DNA of 64,000 nt. Origin: Terriglobia bacterium (GTDB lineage Bacteria > Acidobacteriota > Terriglobia > Terriglobales > Acidobacteriaceae). The notes under the pieces were generated by a model. That model was not told the origin of the DNA. It did no database searches and worked only from the letters and a program-made list of their open reading frames with translations. Below, one piece after another: positions 1-7,970 of this stretch (within the stretch, counting starts at the first letter, position 1; every line of letters starts with the position of its first letter). The stretch lies in the NCBI GenBank assembly GCA_020073185.1, contig JAIQFT010000028.1, positions 1 through 64,000 of the forward strand, written 5' to 3'. The translations under genes and the position numbers were made by a program.

Positions 1-408
1 CCACAGATACTCGTGCGCACGATGGGACGCGAGGCGGGGCAGCGATGATTCAATCTGCTGACTTTCACCCTCCGTTAGTAGGACGGTGTGCTCCACGCGC
101 CGGGTATCGGCGCCGGCGTTGCGCAGCCGACGATTCGCGCGCCCGCGGCGGCGATCAGAACTGAGTGCTCTTTGTGGAGGGCCGCGCAGCAGCGCACGAG
201 CGCGGTTTAGTCTCGGCGCTGCGATGAAGGAATTGCGCGCCTTCGGATGCGAAGGCAGTTGCACGCCTTCGACTGAGAAAGCTGGAGAGGCTGACGCGGT
301 AGCACGCTGATTGCCACTCGGCTGCGCGCGGGTAGCTCGTCGGTTTTGGAGCTTGGTCTCAGAAGCCGGCGCGGTTGTGTGCCTGGAGGAATCGGCCCAC
401 GGATGCAC
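1..408 (-). CDS. possible partial minus-strand ORF, product unknown
   Basis: Reading the minus strand from a GTG at 408-406 to the window edge gives about 136 codons without a stop. The stop, if any, lies outside the window. The product is Arg/Ala-rich and basic in the middle and ends with HTVLLTEGESQQIESSLPRL, which looks like ordinary protein composition. I recognise no domain. No ribosome binding site is obvious and the start could lie further upstream. High GC favours chance open frames, so this may not be a gene. No other gene is visible in 1-540. Confidence 0.25.
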   Translation of the reverse strand, partial: MHPWADSSRHTTAPASETKLQNRRATRAQPSGNQRATASASPAFSVEGVQLPSHPKARNSFIAAPRLNRARALLRGPPQRALSSDRRRGRANRRLRNAGADTRRVEHTVLLTEGESQQIESSLPRLASHRAHEYLW

Positions 409-540
409 TAATTTAATTACGTCTTGCACTAAGATAAAGACGTTTTTGCACCAAAATAGCGACGCCGGCCCCAAATGCAGGGGCGCTGGTTGTTGGGCAC
501 GTCCTTGCTCAGGATGACATCATTGGGGAGATTCTGCATC

Positions 541-1698
541 GTGTCCACAGCACAGACATTGCTCGACGCGCATCACCTCCAATGGCTGGCGCTCGCGCTC
601 ACCCCGTCGCTGGGCCCTAACAAATGCCGGCGGTTGGTGGAGCATTTCGGCAACACGCAAGCCGTCTTTGCCGCCAGCCTCACCGAACTCGAAGCTGCGG
701 GACTGTCGGCTGCAGCAGCGCAGTCGATCGCGCTCGGCAAGTCGGCGGAACTGGCGCAGGAAGAGATGGTGCGAGCGGCCAGCGTGGGCGCGCAGATCGT
801 GACCCTCGATGATCCCGTCTACCCGCCGCTGTTGAAGCAGATTTACGATCCGCCGGTGGCGCTGTACGTACGCGGCGATGCGGTAATCCTGTCAGCACCC
901 GCGATCGCCATGGTCGGGACGCGGCACCCCACGCCGTACGGCCTGGGCATGGCCGAGAGACTTGCCTGCGACCTTTCGGCGCGCGGGATCATCATTGTTA
1001 GTGGCATGGCCCGCGGCGTGGACACGGCCGCGCACCGGGGCGCCATTGCCGCCAAGGCGAAAACCGCCGCCGTCTTCGGCACCGGCATCGATGTTTACTA
1101 TCCCCGCGAAAACAGCAGGCTCGCCGAACAGATCCTCGCCCTCGGAGGCGCGCTGCTGACGGAATTCCCTGTGGGCACATTTGCCGCGCCGCAGAATTTT
1201 CCCATCCGCAACCGCATCATCAGCGGGATGTCGGTGGGCGTGCTGGTGGTGGAGGCCGGCGAGTACAGCGGAACGCGCATCACGGCGCGCTGCGCGCTGG
1301 AGCAAAACCGCGAACTGTTCGCCGTGCCGGGTAATGTTACGAACCGCAATTCGTGGGGCCCGAACACGCTCATCAAGCAGGGCGCAAAGTTGACGGCCAC
1401 GTGGGAGGACGTCTGGGAGGAGCTGCCCAACGACGTTCGCCAGAAACTGGAGGCGGAACGTCCTGCTGCAACGGAATTGGGCGCCACGGCATCCCTTTTC
1501 CCGTCCGAGGCGGTGCCCCCGCAGGAACGAAAAGTGCTGGCGCTGCTGAAACCGGATGAGTCCACGCAGATCGACGACATCGTGGAGAGGCTGGAGGGCG
1601 TAATGTCGTCGTCGGAGATTTTTGCCGCGCTATTCGACTTGGAACTGGCGGGGAAAATCCGACAGTTGCCGGGCAAGAATTTTGTCAAGAGCTTTTGA
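541..1698 (+). CDS. dprA: DNA processing protein DprA (Smf)
   Basis: DprA binds single-stranded DNA and loads RecA during natural transformation. Its Rossmann-like core is clear: VGTRHPTPYG near residue 125, SGMARGVDTAAHRGA near 154, FGTGIDVYYPREN, and the FPIRNRIISG and PGNVTNRNSWGPN segments. An N-terminal helix-hairpin-helix-like region precedes it, and a C-terminal winged-helix-like segment (about residues 320-385) follows. I chose the GTG at 541 because GGGGAG lies 10 nt upstream. An ATG at 475 in the same frame would add 22 unconserved residues. At 385 aa the length is typical. It stands upstream of topA, a common bacterial arrangement, here interrupted by a small four-helix-bundle gene. 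Confidence 0.95.
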   Translation: MSTAQTLLDAHHLQWLALALTPSLGPNKCRRLVEHFGNTQAVFAASLTELEAAGLSAAAAQSIALGKSAELAQEEMVRAASVGAQIVTLDDPVYPPLLKQIYDPPVALYVRGDAVILSAPAIAMVGTRHPTPYGLGMAERLACDLSARGIIIVSGMARGVDTAAHRGAIAAKAKTAAVFGTGIDVYYPRENSRLAEQILALGGALLTEFPVGTFAAPQNFPIRNRIISGMSVGVLVVEAGEYSGTRITARCALEQNRELFAVPGNVTNRNSWGPNTLIKQGAKLTATWEDVWEELPNDVRQKLEAERPAATELGATASLFPSEAVPPQERKVLALLKPDESTQIDDIVERLEGVMSSSEIFAALFDLELAGKIRQLPGKNFVKSF

Positions 1699-1702
1699 GT
1701 GG

Positions 1703-1732
1703 GTTGTCGGTTTTCGATTGTCGGTTGTCGGT
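1703..1732. repeat. spacer repeat A-left (TTGTCGGT units)
   Basis: Directly after the dprA stop, the word TTGTCGGT occurs three times, partly degenerate. A related array in opposite orientation lies at 2128-2156, so the two flank the four-helix-bundle gene as an inverted pair. Confidence 0.75.
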
Positions 1733-1747
1733 AGCTGAGGAGGCGTG

Positions 1748-2113
1748 ATGCAAGACTTCACGAGGCTGGATGTCTGGCAGAGAGCGCACTCGATGACCTT
1801 GGACCTGTATCGAAAAACCAAGTTGTTTCTTCGTGACGAGGTTTACGGTTTGAGCAGTCAAATTCGCCGCTCGGCCAGCTCGATCGGCGCCAACATTGCT
1901 GAGGGGTGCGGCAGAGAAGGCGAAGCGGAATTGGGCCGGTTTCTTCAGATTGCTCTCGGCTCTGCTAGCGAACTGCAATATCACCTCTTGCTGGCTCGCG
2001 ACCTGTCGTACATAACCGCGGTCGACTACGAACGTCTTGCCACAGAGGTCACAGGTGTGAAAAGAATGCTGACTTCGTTGGTGCAGAAGGTTCGAGCGGC
2101 ATCAACACGTTAG
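1748..2113 (+). CDS. four-helix-bundle protein (23S rRNA IVP family)
   Basis: This is a 121-aa protein of the four-helix-bundle family first found in 23S rRNA intervening sequences (TIGR02436, structurally like the retroelement accessory protein Avd). The family signature is clear: DFTRLDVWQRAH at the N-terminus, then SSQIRRSASSIGANIAEGCGR and GRFLQIALGSASELQYHL. The protein is helical and basic, without catalytic motifs, and its cellular role is not known. The ATG at 1748 is preceded by GAGGAGG at a good distance; a GTG at 1745 is also in frame. It lies between dprA and topA and is bracketed by inverted CGGTT-type repeats, which suggests that it may be a small mobile or repeat-associated cassette. 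That last point is inference. Confidence 0.85.
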   Translation: MQDFTRLDVWQRAHSMTLDLYRKTKLFLRDEVYGLSSQIRRSASSIGANIAEGCGREGEAELGRFLQIALGSASELQYHLLLARDLSYITAVDYERLATEVTGVKRMLTSLVQKVRAASTR

Positions 2114-2127
2114 GGCAAAGCGGCGCT

Positions 2128-2156
2128 AACCGAAAACCGAAAACCGATAACCGATA
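2128..2156. repeat. spacer repeat A-right (AACCGAA/AACCGAT units)
   Basis: Four to five tandem AACCGAA or AACCGAT words follow the four-helix-bundle gene. Their reverse complement, TTCGGTT or ATCGGTT, resembles the array on the other side of that gene. Confidence 0.75.
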
Positions 2157-2206
2157 CCGGCGAAGCGAATAGTTCCGTGTTAGTTTGAAATTCATAAGGG
2201 GTAATT

Positions 2207-4738
2207 TTGTCCAACTTAGTCATTGTCGAGTCGCCGGCCAAGGCCAAGACGATCGCCAAGTATCTCGGTCGCGGATACGACGTAGAGGCCTCGCTCGGGC
2301 ACGTCAAAGACCTTCCCAAGAGCACTCTGGGCGTCGATATTGTCAACGATTTCGCCACCGATTACGTCATCATTCCCGGCAAGGAAAAGGTTCTGGCCCG
2401 GCTGAAGAAGATGGCCAAGTCAGCCGACGCCGTGTACCTGGCGCCCGACCCGGACCGCGAAGGCGAAGCCATCGCCGCGCATCTGGCCGAGGAATTTTCC
2501 CATGACGGTAAAAAAGGGAAGAAGCGTGACGAGCGGATTCACCGGGTCACGTTCAACGAAATCACCAAGCGCGCGGTGCAGGAAGCCTTCCAGCATCCGC
2601 GCGGCATTGACTGGAACCTGGTGGACGCGCAGCAGACGCGACGCGTGCTCGACCGGCTGGTGGGCTACCAGGTGTCGCCGCTGCTCTGGGACAAAGTCCG
2701 CCGCGGACTCTCCGCCGGACGCGTGCAGACGGTGGCGCTGCGGCTCGTTGTTGACCGCGAGCGCGAGATCAAGGCGTTCGACAAAAAGGAATACTGGACC
2801 ATTGACGCGCACCTGGTGGGCGCCAAGCCACCGGCGTTTGACGCGCGCTTTATCGGGATCGGCGAGGGAAAGACCGAAATCCCGAACGAGGAAGAGTCGA
2901 AAAAGATCGTGGACGCGCTGCGCCAGGCGGCCTGGAGCGTGCGCTCGGTGGACAAGCGCGAGCGCCGCCGCTCGCCCGCCCCGCCGTTTACGACCAGCAA
3001 GTTCCAGCAGGACGCCTCGCGCAAGCTGCGCTTCAGCGTCAAGCGCAGCATGATGATCGCGCAGCGCCTGTACGAGGGCATTGATCTCGGCGAGGAAGAC
3101 ACGGTCGGCCTGATCACCTACATGCGTACCGATTCGGTGCGCGTATCCAACGACGCCTTGGCGGAAGTTCGCGAGCATATAGGGCGTGAGTACGGTCCGC
3201 AGTACCTGCCGGAATCCCCGAACGTGTACAAGTCCAAGAAGGAGGCGCAGGAGGCGCACGAGGCCATCCGCCCGACCTCAGCCGCGCGCACGCCGGAATC
3301 CGTCAAGCAGTACCTGAAGGAAGACGAATACAAGGTTTACAAGCTAGTCTGGCAGCGCTTCGTCGCCTCGCAGATGAATCCCGCGGTGTTCGACCAGACC
3401 AGCGTGGACATCGAAGCGAAATCGAACGGAACCTCGTACCTGTTCCGCGTGACCGGCTCGGTGCTGAAGTTCGACGGCTTCCTGAAGGTTTACGAGGAGG
3501 CGAAGGAAGGCAAGGACGAAGAGGACGAGGCGCTCAAGCACAAGCTGCCGGTGCTGGAAGCGGGGCAGAAGCTGACGCTCAAGGACGTGAAACCGGAGCA
3601 GCACTTCACCGAACCGCCGCCACGCTACAACGAAGCGTCGCTGGTGAAGGAACTGGAAGAGCGGGGCATAGGACGGCCGTCCACTTATGCGGCCATCATC
3701 AGCACCATCCAGGAGCGCCAGTACGTGCAGAAGGTGGGCGGGAAATTCGTGCCCACCGAGATCGGCCTGGTGGTCACCGACCTGCTGGTGGAGAACTTCA
3801 AGGACATCTTCGATTTCCAATACACCGCGCGGCTCGAGGAGGAGCTGGACGAGATCGGGGAGGGCAAGGAGAAGTGGACCGACGCGCTCGGCGACTTTTA
3901 CAAGAAATTCCAGAAGGACCTCCGCTACGCCGAGAAGCACATGGAAAACATCAAGCGGATGGAAAAGCCCACCGATGAGAAGTGCGAGCGTTGCGGGGCG
4001 CCGCTGGTCATCAAGTGGGGCAGGCACGGTTCGTTCTACGCCTGCAGCACCTACGACAAGGACGATCCCAATACCTGTACCTTCACCAAGGAAAATCCCA
4101 TTGACCTGCCGGACCTGGACTCGGCCGACATGCAGGAGACCACGCAGGAGGAATACTGCGAAAACTGCGGGCGCACGATGGTGCTCAAGCGCGGGCGCTT
4201 CGGGCAGTTCATGGCCTGCACCGGCTATCCAGACTGCAAGACCACGCGGCGGCTTGACCAAGGCAAGAAAATCCCCGACATTCCTCTGGAAGAAAAATGC
4301 CCGAAATGCGAGCGCAACATGGTGTTGCGGCACGGGCGCTACGGCGAGTTCATTTCCTGCAGCGGATATCCGGAATGCAAGTACGTCAAGCAGAACTACA
4401 TTGGCGTGAAATGCCCGCAGTGCCAGGACGGCGAACTGGTGGAGAAGAAGGCGCGCCGCCGCGGCAACACTTTCTACGGCTGCTCGAACTACCCGAAGTG
4501 CAAGTTTACCTCGGCGCATAAGCCGGTGGCGGAAACCTGCCCGCAGTGCGGCAGCCCGTACCTGGTGGAGAAAAATCTCAAGTCGGGGCCGGTCGTTGCC
4601 TGTCCCAACAACAAGCGCACAACGGCGGATGAAGACGAGAAGCCCAAACGCCGCCGCAAGAAGGTCGAAGAAGAGGAAAGCGCTGTCAAGTGCGATTACT
4701 CCCGCCCGCTGCAACCGCAGGCCGGGGCGGTGGCGTAG
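2207..4738 (+). CDS. topA: DNA topoisomerase I
   Basis: Type IA topoisomerase that relaxes negative supercoils by cutting and passing single strands. The Toprim domain begins at the N-terminus (VESPAKAKT) and carries DPDREGEA at residues 81-88. The catalytic tyrosine is Tyr305 in GLITYMRTDS. SAGRVQT and the ERGIGRPSTYA segment are also typical. From about residue 592 there are four Cys4 zinc ribbons (for example CENCGRTMVLKRGRFGQF) and a fifth, degenerate one with only three cysteines. The TTG start is supported by AAGGGG about 6 nt upstream and by the immediate fit to the family N-terminus (MSNLVIVESPAKAK). At 843 aa the size is normal. It lies downstream of dprA. Confidence 0.97.
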   Translation: MSNLVIVESPAKAKTIAKYLGRGYDVEASLGHVKDLPKSTLGVDIVNDFATDYVIIPGKEKVLARLKKMAKSADAVYLAPDPDREGEAIAAHLAEEFSHDGKKGKKRDERIHRVTFNEITKRAVQEAFQHPRGIDWNLVDAQQTRRVLDRLVGYQVSPLLWDKVRRGLSAGRVQTVALRLVVDREREIKAFDKKEYWTIDAHLVGAKPPAFDARFIGIGEGKTEIPNEEESKKIVDALRQAAWSVRSVDKRERRRSPAPPFTTSKFQQDASRKLRFSVKRSMMIAQRLYEGIDLGEEDTVGLITYMRTDSVRVSNDALAEVREHIGREYGPQYLPESPNVYKSKKEAQEAHEAIRPTSAARTPESVKQYLKEDEYKVYKLVWQRFVASQMNPAVFDQTSVDIEAKSNGTSYLFRVTGSVLKFDGFLKVYEEAKEGKDEEDEALKHKLPVLEAGQKLTLKDVKPEQHFTEPPPRYNEASLVKELEERGIGRPSTYAAIISTIQERQYVQKVGGKFVPTEIGLVVTDLLVENFKDIFDFQYTARLEEELDEIGEGKEKWTDALGDFYKKFQKDLRYAEKHMENIKRMEKPTDEKCERCGAPLVIKWGRHGSFYACSTYDKDDPNTCTFTKENPIDLPDLDSADMQETTQEEYCENCGRTMVLKRGRFGQFMACTGYPDCKTTRRLDQGKKIPDIPLEEKCPKCERNMVLRHGRYGEFISCSGYPECKYVKQNYIGVKCPQCQDGELVEKKARRRGNTFYGCSNYPKCKFTSAHKPVAETCPQCGSPYLVEKNLKSGPVVACPNNKRTTADEDEKPKRRRKKVEEEESAVKCDYSRPLQPQAGAVA

Positions 4739-4742
4739 GAAC

Positions 4743-4772
4743 CGTGATCAGTGGTCAGTGGGCGGTAGTCAG
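4743..4772. repeat. spacer repeat B (CAGTGGTCAGTG)
   Basis: The spacer after topA starts with ATCAGTGGTCAGTGGG and continues with GGTAGTCAG. The core CAGTGGTCAGT recurs in reverse orientation in the spacer at 22485-22509. Confidence 0.7.
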
Positions 4773-4787
4773 CGTGTGCGCCAACTC

Positions 4788-4816
4788 CTGACGCTTCTGC
4801 CCCTCTGTGTTATATT
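4788..4816 (+). promoter_or_regulatory. sigma70-type promoter upstream of the 4893 gene
   Basis: CTGACG at 4788-4793 and TATATT at 4811-4816 are separated by exactly 17 nt. Both boxes match the housekeeping consensus at most positions. Transcription would start near 4823, about 70 nt before the next gene, suggesting that this gene is transcribed apart from topA. Confidence 0.55.
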
Positions 4817-4892
4817 TTTTGGAACCGTCTTAATCGCGGTGCGTTCTGCGCCGTTGGGGACTCAACAAAACTGATCGCCAAGGAGAAACTCA

Positions 4893-5363
4893 ATGCCGAA
4901 AGCTGCCGGTAAGAAAGCCACTGCGGCCGATGCCGACACCGTAATGAAGTTGTACGACCTGCGCCGTGAAGCCGAAATGCGCAAGGCGCGTACCTGGTAT
5001 GGCAATGCCGACTTCAGCAATTGGGAAGCCTTCCAGAAGGTCATGATGGGTTGGGGCACGCCGGAGAATGCGTGGCTGCGCCAGGTTCTCAGCTACTGGG
5101 AAAACGCTGCTTCGCTCGTCCTGCGCGGCGCCGTTCACCACGATCTGTTCTTCGACTGGAACGGCGAGATCTTCTTCACCTATGTCAAGATCAAACCCTA
5201 CATCAAGCAAATCCGTGAAGTGTCGGGCAACGACGAATTCATGCGGACCACCGAGGAGTTGCTGTACAGCACCCCGGCTCTGAAAAAGCGCGTGGAGTGG
5301 ATGGAAGGCCAGTTCAAGAAATGGGGCGAGATAATGAAGAAACAGGCGGCGGGGAAGAGCTAG
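4893..5363 (+). CDS. conserved-looking protein of unknown function
   Basis: A 156-aa soluble protein that I do not recognise. The first 12 residues are Ala/Lys-rich, followed by a mainly helical, aromatic-rich body (TWYGNADFSNWEAFQKVMMG, ENAASLVLRG, LFFDWNGEIFFTYVKIKPY). The repeated Trp/Phe/Tyr content suggests a compact helical bundle. There is no signal peptide, membrane segment or metal motif. AAGGAGAA lies just before the ATG and a good promoter lies at 4788-4816, so it is very likely expressed, probably alone. The downstream gene is convergent, and a hairpin separates the two. Confidence 0.8.
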   Translation: MPKAAGKKATAADADTVMKLYDLRREAEMRKARTWYGNADFSNWEAFQKVMMGWGTPENAWLRQVLSYWENAASLVLRGAVHHDLFFDWNGEIFFTYVKIKPYIKQIREVSGNDEFMRTTEELLYSTPALKKRVEWMEGQFKKWGEIMKKQAAGKS

Positions 5364-5418
5364 TTTCCAGAACAGAAAACGCGGCGCCTCCGATACTTGA
5401 TCTCCCATGACGAGCTTA

Positions 5419-5445
5419 CGCCCGCAGGAGCGTCTTCTGCGGGCG
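5419..5445. terminator. hairpin between convergent genes
   Basis: A 9-bp perfect stem, CGCCCGCAG/CTGCGGGCG, with a 9-nt loop lies between the convergent 4893 gene and mlaF. No clear T-run follows on either strand, so termination is probable but not certain. Confidence 0.5.
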
Positions 5446-5526
5446 CAGTCATTTCTGGGGAATTGTTGTGGGGAATTCCTCGGGGCTGATCGAATCCGCC
5501 TCCAACCCCGAAGCGGACCCGGCCAC

Positions 5527-5549
5527 TAGAAACCAGAAACTCGAAACTC
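5527..5549. repeat. spacer repeat C (AGAAAC-type units)
   Basis: AGAAACCAGAAACTCGAAACTC abuts the stop codon of mlaF, which is read on the minus strand. The same AGAAACTGG-type word recurs at 56533-56553. Confidence 0.7.
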
Positions 5550-6375
5550 AAGAGATGTACTCCCGGATGTACTCGTCCTTCGAGCGCGCCAGCTCCAGCG
5601 TGGTGCCGTCGAAGATCACCTTGCCGTCGCGCAAAATAATGAACGTGGTCTCCAGGTTGACCTTCTTGTCGGGCAGCGGGCGCATCTCGTTGGCCCGGGT
5701 ATCGAAGTAATGGGTCGCCATGGTGAAGGCGTCCTGCAGTCGGTGCGTCACCAGCAGCGCGCTGGTGTGATAAACGTCGCGTTGCTTGACCACCAGTTCG
5801 ATGATCGTGGTTGACGTCACCGGGTCCAAGCCTCCGGTCGGCGAGTCGTACAGCAGCACCTCCGGCTGGGCGACAATGGCGCGCGCAATCGCCACGCGGC
5901 GCCGCATCCCGCCGGACAGCTCCGCGGGAAACAGATCGAGCGTGTGTTCCAGCTCGACGAAGCGCAATGCCTCGCGTACCCGCCGTTCGGTCTCGTCCGC
6001 GGGAACGTGCTCTTCGATCAGACGATACGCGACGTTTTCCCGCACCGTGGCCGAGTCAAACAGAGCGCTCTCCTGAAATACCATCCCGATGCGCCGCCGT
6101 AAGTCAAACAGTTCCTCTTCTTTCATCCGGGTGACATCCTGGCCCAGCACCCAGATGCTCCCGCGGTCCGGCTTCAGCAGCCCCAGCGCCAGTTTCAGGA
6201 TGGTGCTTTTGCCGGAGCCGGCCACGCCCAGCAGCATCTTGGTTTCCCCCTTATGGAGCCGGAAAGAAATGCCGTCGAGCACGACGTTCTCGTCGAAGGC
6301 GATGGCCACGTCGTCGAATACGATGGTGTATTCCTGCTGGTGGCCATTGGCGGGCTGGAGAGGCGCGACGGACAT
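5548..6375 (-). CDS. mlaF: MlaF-like ABC transporter ATP-binding protein
   Basis: This is the ATPase partner of the MlaE-type permease encoded immediately upstream; the family moves phospholipids between inner and outer membrane. In 275 aa it shows Walker A GVAGSGKST (residues 50-58), a Q-loop (VFQESALFD), signature LSGGM (153-157) and an H-loop (VTHRL). The Walker B region reads LLYDSPTGGLDP, so the usual catalytic Glu after the Asp is Ser178. That is unexpected for an active ATPase. The ATG at 6375 overlaps the mlaE stop as TGATG, implying translational coupling; longer in-frame extensions upstream only read through mlaE in another frame. No MCE-domain (MlaD) gene is seen nearby. Confidence 0.9.
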   Translation of the reverse strand: MSVAPLQPANGHQQEYTIVFDDVAIAFDENVVLDGISFRLHKGETKMLLGVAGSGKSTILKLALGLLKPDRGSIWVLGQDVTRMKEEELFDLRRRIGMVFQESALFDSATVRENVAYRLIEEHVPADETERRVREALRFVELEHTLDLFPAELSGGMRRRVAIARAIVAQPEVLLYDSPTGGLDPVTSTTIIELVVKQRDVYHTSALLVTHRLQDAFTMATHYFDTRANEMRPLPDKKVNLETTFIILRDGKVIFDGTTLELARSKDEYIREYIS

Positions 6376-7157
6376 CAGTGCATGCCGAAGATGGAGAGCA
6401 GCAGCCGGGTGTAGAAGGCGTCCACCATCAGGATCAGCACCGAGGAGGCCACCACCGCCTGAGTGGTGGCGCGGCCGACTCCCTGGGTGCCGCCGTGCGC
6501 CGTCATGCCGTAAAAGCAGCCGATCGTGGACAGGATAAAGCCGAACAGCAGCGGCTTGGTCAGGCCCATGAACACGTCGGCGTACACCAGCGATTGATAG
6601 GCGCTGTTCCAATACTGGTTGCTGTCGAGCTTGAGGATGAAGTATGCGACCAGGAAACCGCCGATCAATCCCACCAGGTCGGAAATGATGGTGAGGAAGA
6701 ACATCATGACGACCGTCGCCACCACTCGCGGGGTCACCAGCTTCTTCGTTGGGTCGGTGCCCAGCGCGCGCATGGCATCGATCTGCTCGGTCACCTTCAT
6801 CGAGCCCAGTTCGCTGGCCATGCCGGAGGAGTTGCGGCCGGCGACCAGCAGCGACGTCAGCACCGGGCCGAGTTCGCGCACCATGGACAGCGACACCAGT
6901 TGCCCGGTCAGCGACAAGGCGCCGAAACGCGCCAGCGAATTCGCGCTTTGCAGCGCCAGCACGATGCCGGTGAACATGCCGGTCAGCACCACCACCGGCA
7001 CCGATCCCACGCCGATGGTGTCGGCCTGCTGCAAGGTGTCGGAAAGATAGCGCGGGTGCGCAAACAGGTTGGCGACGGACCGCCAGGCAAGCAGGGTATA
7101 GTCCTGCACCTCCAGCACTGCCTGCTTCGCGTAGTCAATGGGCGCGACGATTTCCAT
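6375..7157 (-). CDS. mlaE: MlaE-like ABC transporter permease
   Basis: A 260-aa inner-membrane permease of the MlaE/TrnI family with about five to six hydrophobic segments. Family segments are clear: GMFTGIVLALQSANSLARFG, MVRELGPVLTSLLVAGR and a MRALGTDP-type loop followed by RVVATVVMMFFLTI. It probably forms a lipid transporter with the downstream ATPase, with which it shares a TGATG stop/start overlap. The ribosome binding site before the ATG is weak. The MCE substrate-binding protein that normally completes the complex is not in the neighbourhood. Confidence 0.92.
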   Translation of the reverse strand: MEIVAPIDYAKQAVLEVQDYTLLAWRSVANLFAHPRYLSDTLQQADTIGVGSVPVVVLTGMFTGIVLALQSANSLARFGALSLTGQLVSLSMVRELGPVLTSLLVAGRNSSGMASELGSMKVTEQIDAMRALGTDPTKKLVTPRVVATVVMMFFLTIISDLVGLIGGFLVAYFILKLDSNQYWNSAYQSLVYADVFMGLTKPLLFGFILSTIGCFYGMTAHGGTQGVGRATTQAVVASSVLILMVDAFYTRLLLSIFGMH

Positions 7158-7308
7158 GCGGAGCTTCGGAATATAACAGCGGTGGGCGCTCGGAAGCTAG
7201 TGAGGAATGTGGAAGCGGAAAGAAGCGTTGCATTTCAGTTGAGGCGCAAAACAAATGAGGGCCGCTGTGCGCAGCCCTGTTGAGGATTCATTCGTTTCGA
7301 TTCTCGGA

Positions 7309-7710
7309 CTATCGTCCCCAGGGCCACCGGCGATAGGCACTGGACTGCCCGCGTCCGTAGCCGTTCTGGTAGCCCTGCAGGTACGCCTCGCGGTACGCCT
7401 GCCGGTAGGCGCCTTTGTTCCAGTAGGCGCCGTTATAGCCGTTCTCCGCATGTCTGTAGTTGCTGTCCTGGGTTGGCCGGAAGCTGTGACCGGTGACGGC
7501 ATCGTTGCGACCGTCGTTGAACCCGTCTCGGTAACCGAACTGCGCCGCCCCATTGCCATAGGGCCCGCGGTCATGGTCGCCGTGGTAGATGTAGTCGCGG
7601 TCGCGATCGTGGTCGCGGTCATGGTCATGGTCCCAGTCCTGCGCCAGCGCAATTCCGCTCATTCCGACGCATAGCGTCAATACCGTCAGCAATGCTTTCC
7701 ATCGTTTCAT
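7309..7710 (-). CDS. secreted DHDRD-repeat protein
   Basis: A 133-aa exported protein of unknown function. A signal peptide (about residues 1-23, ending SGIALA|Q) is followed by an acidic/basic low-complexity run of DHDRD units. After that comes a Gly/Tyr/Asn-rich body with repeats of the type YRDGFNDGRNDA, YREAYLQGYQNGYGRG. The alternation of His and Asp suggests metal or surface binding, but this is inference. GGAGGTGA lies 4 nt before the ATG, an excellent ribosome binding site. It is monocistronic, on the same strand as mlaEF and about 150 bp upstream of them. Confidence 0.8.
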   Translation of the reverse strand: MKRWKALLTVLTLCVGMSGIALAQDWDHDHDRDHDRDRDYIYHGDHDRGPYGNGAAQFGYRDGFNDGRNDAVTGHSFRPTQDSNYRHAENGYNGAYWNKGAYRQAYREAYLQGYQNGYGRGQSSAYRRWPWGR

Positions 7711-7970
7711 GATTCACCTCCGCTGCAGCTCGGAACCCCGGCTGTCAGCAGCTTTGTTCACCGCTGGTGTGAAACTACTGTTACCTGGTTAGAACCCCAA
7801 AACAGGGCTGGGGAGGGTCAAGAATTGATGGCGGGAGGTAAAGAATTGTAAGCGCTGTAACCCTACAATATGGCGGGGCCAACAACTTATTTGTGGCGAA
7901 GAAGATCCCCAGAACCGCCTGCGCCGCGGCCAGGCTGTAAGCAGGAAAGAAATACCTTAATCCGAGGGTG

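Noticed and set aside
6378-7283. Long His/Gln-rich open frame opposite mlaE
   Set aside because: It is an antisense shadow of the clearly conserved mlaE gene; similar long shadows lie opposite topA, the kinases and the glc genes because of high GC.
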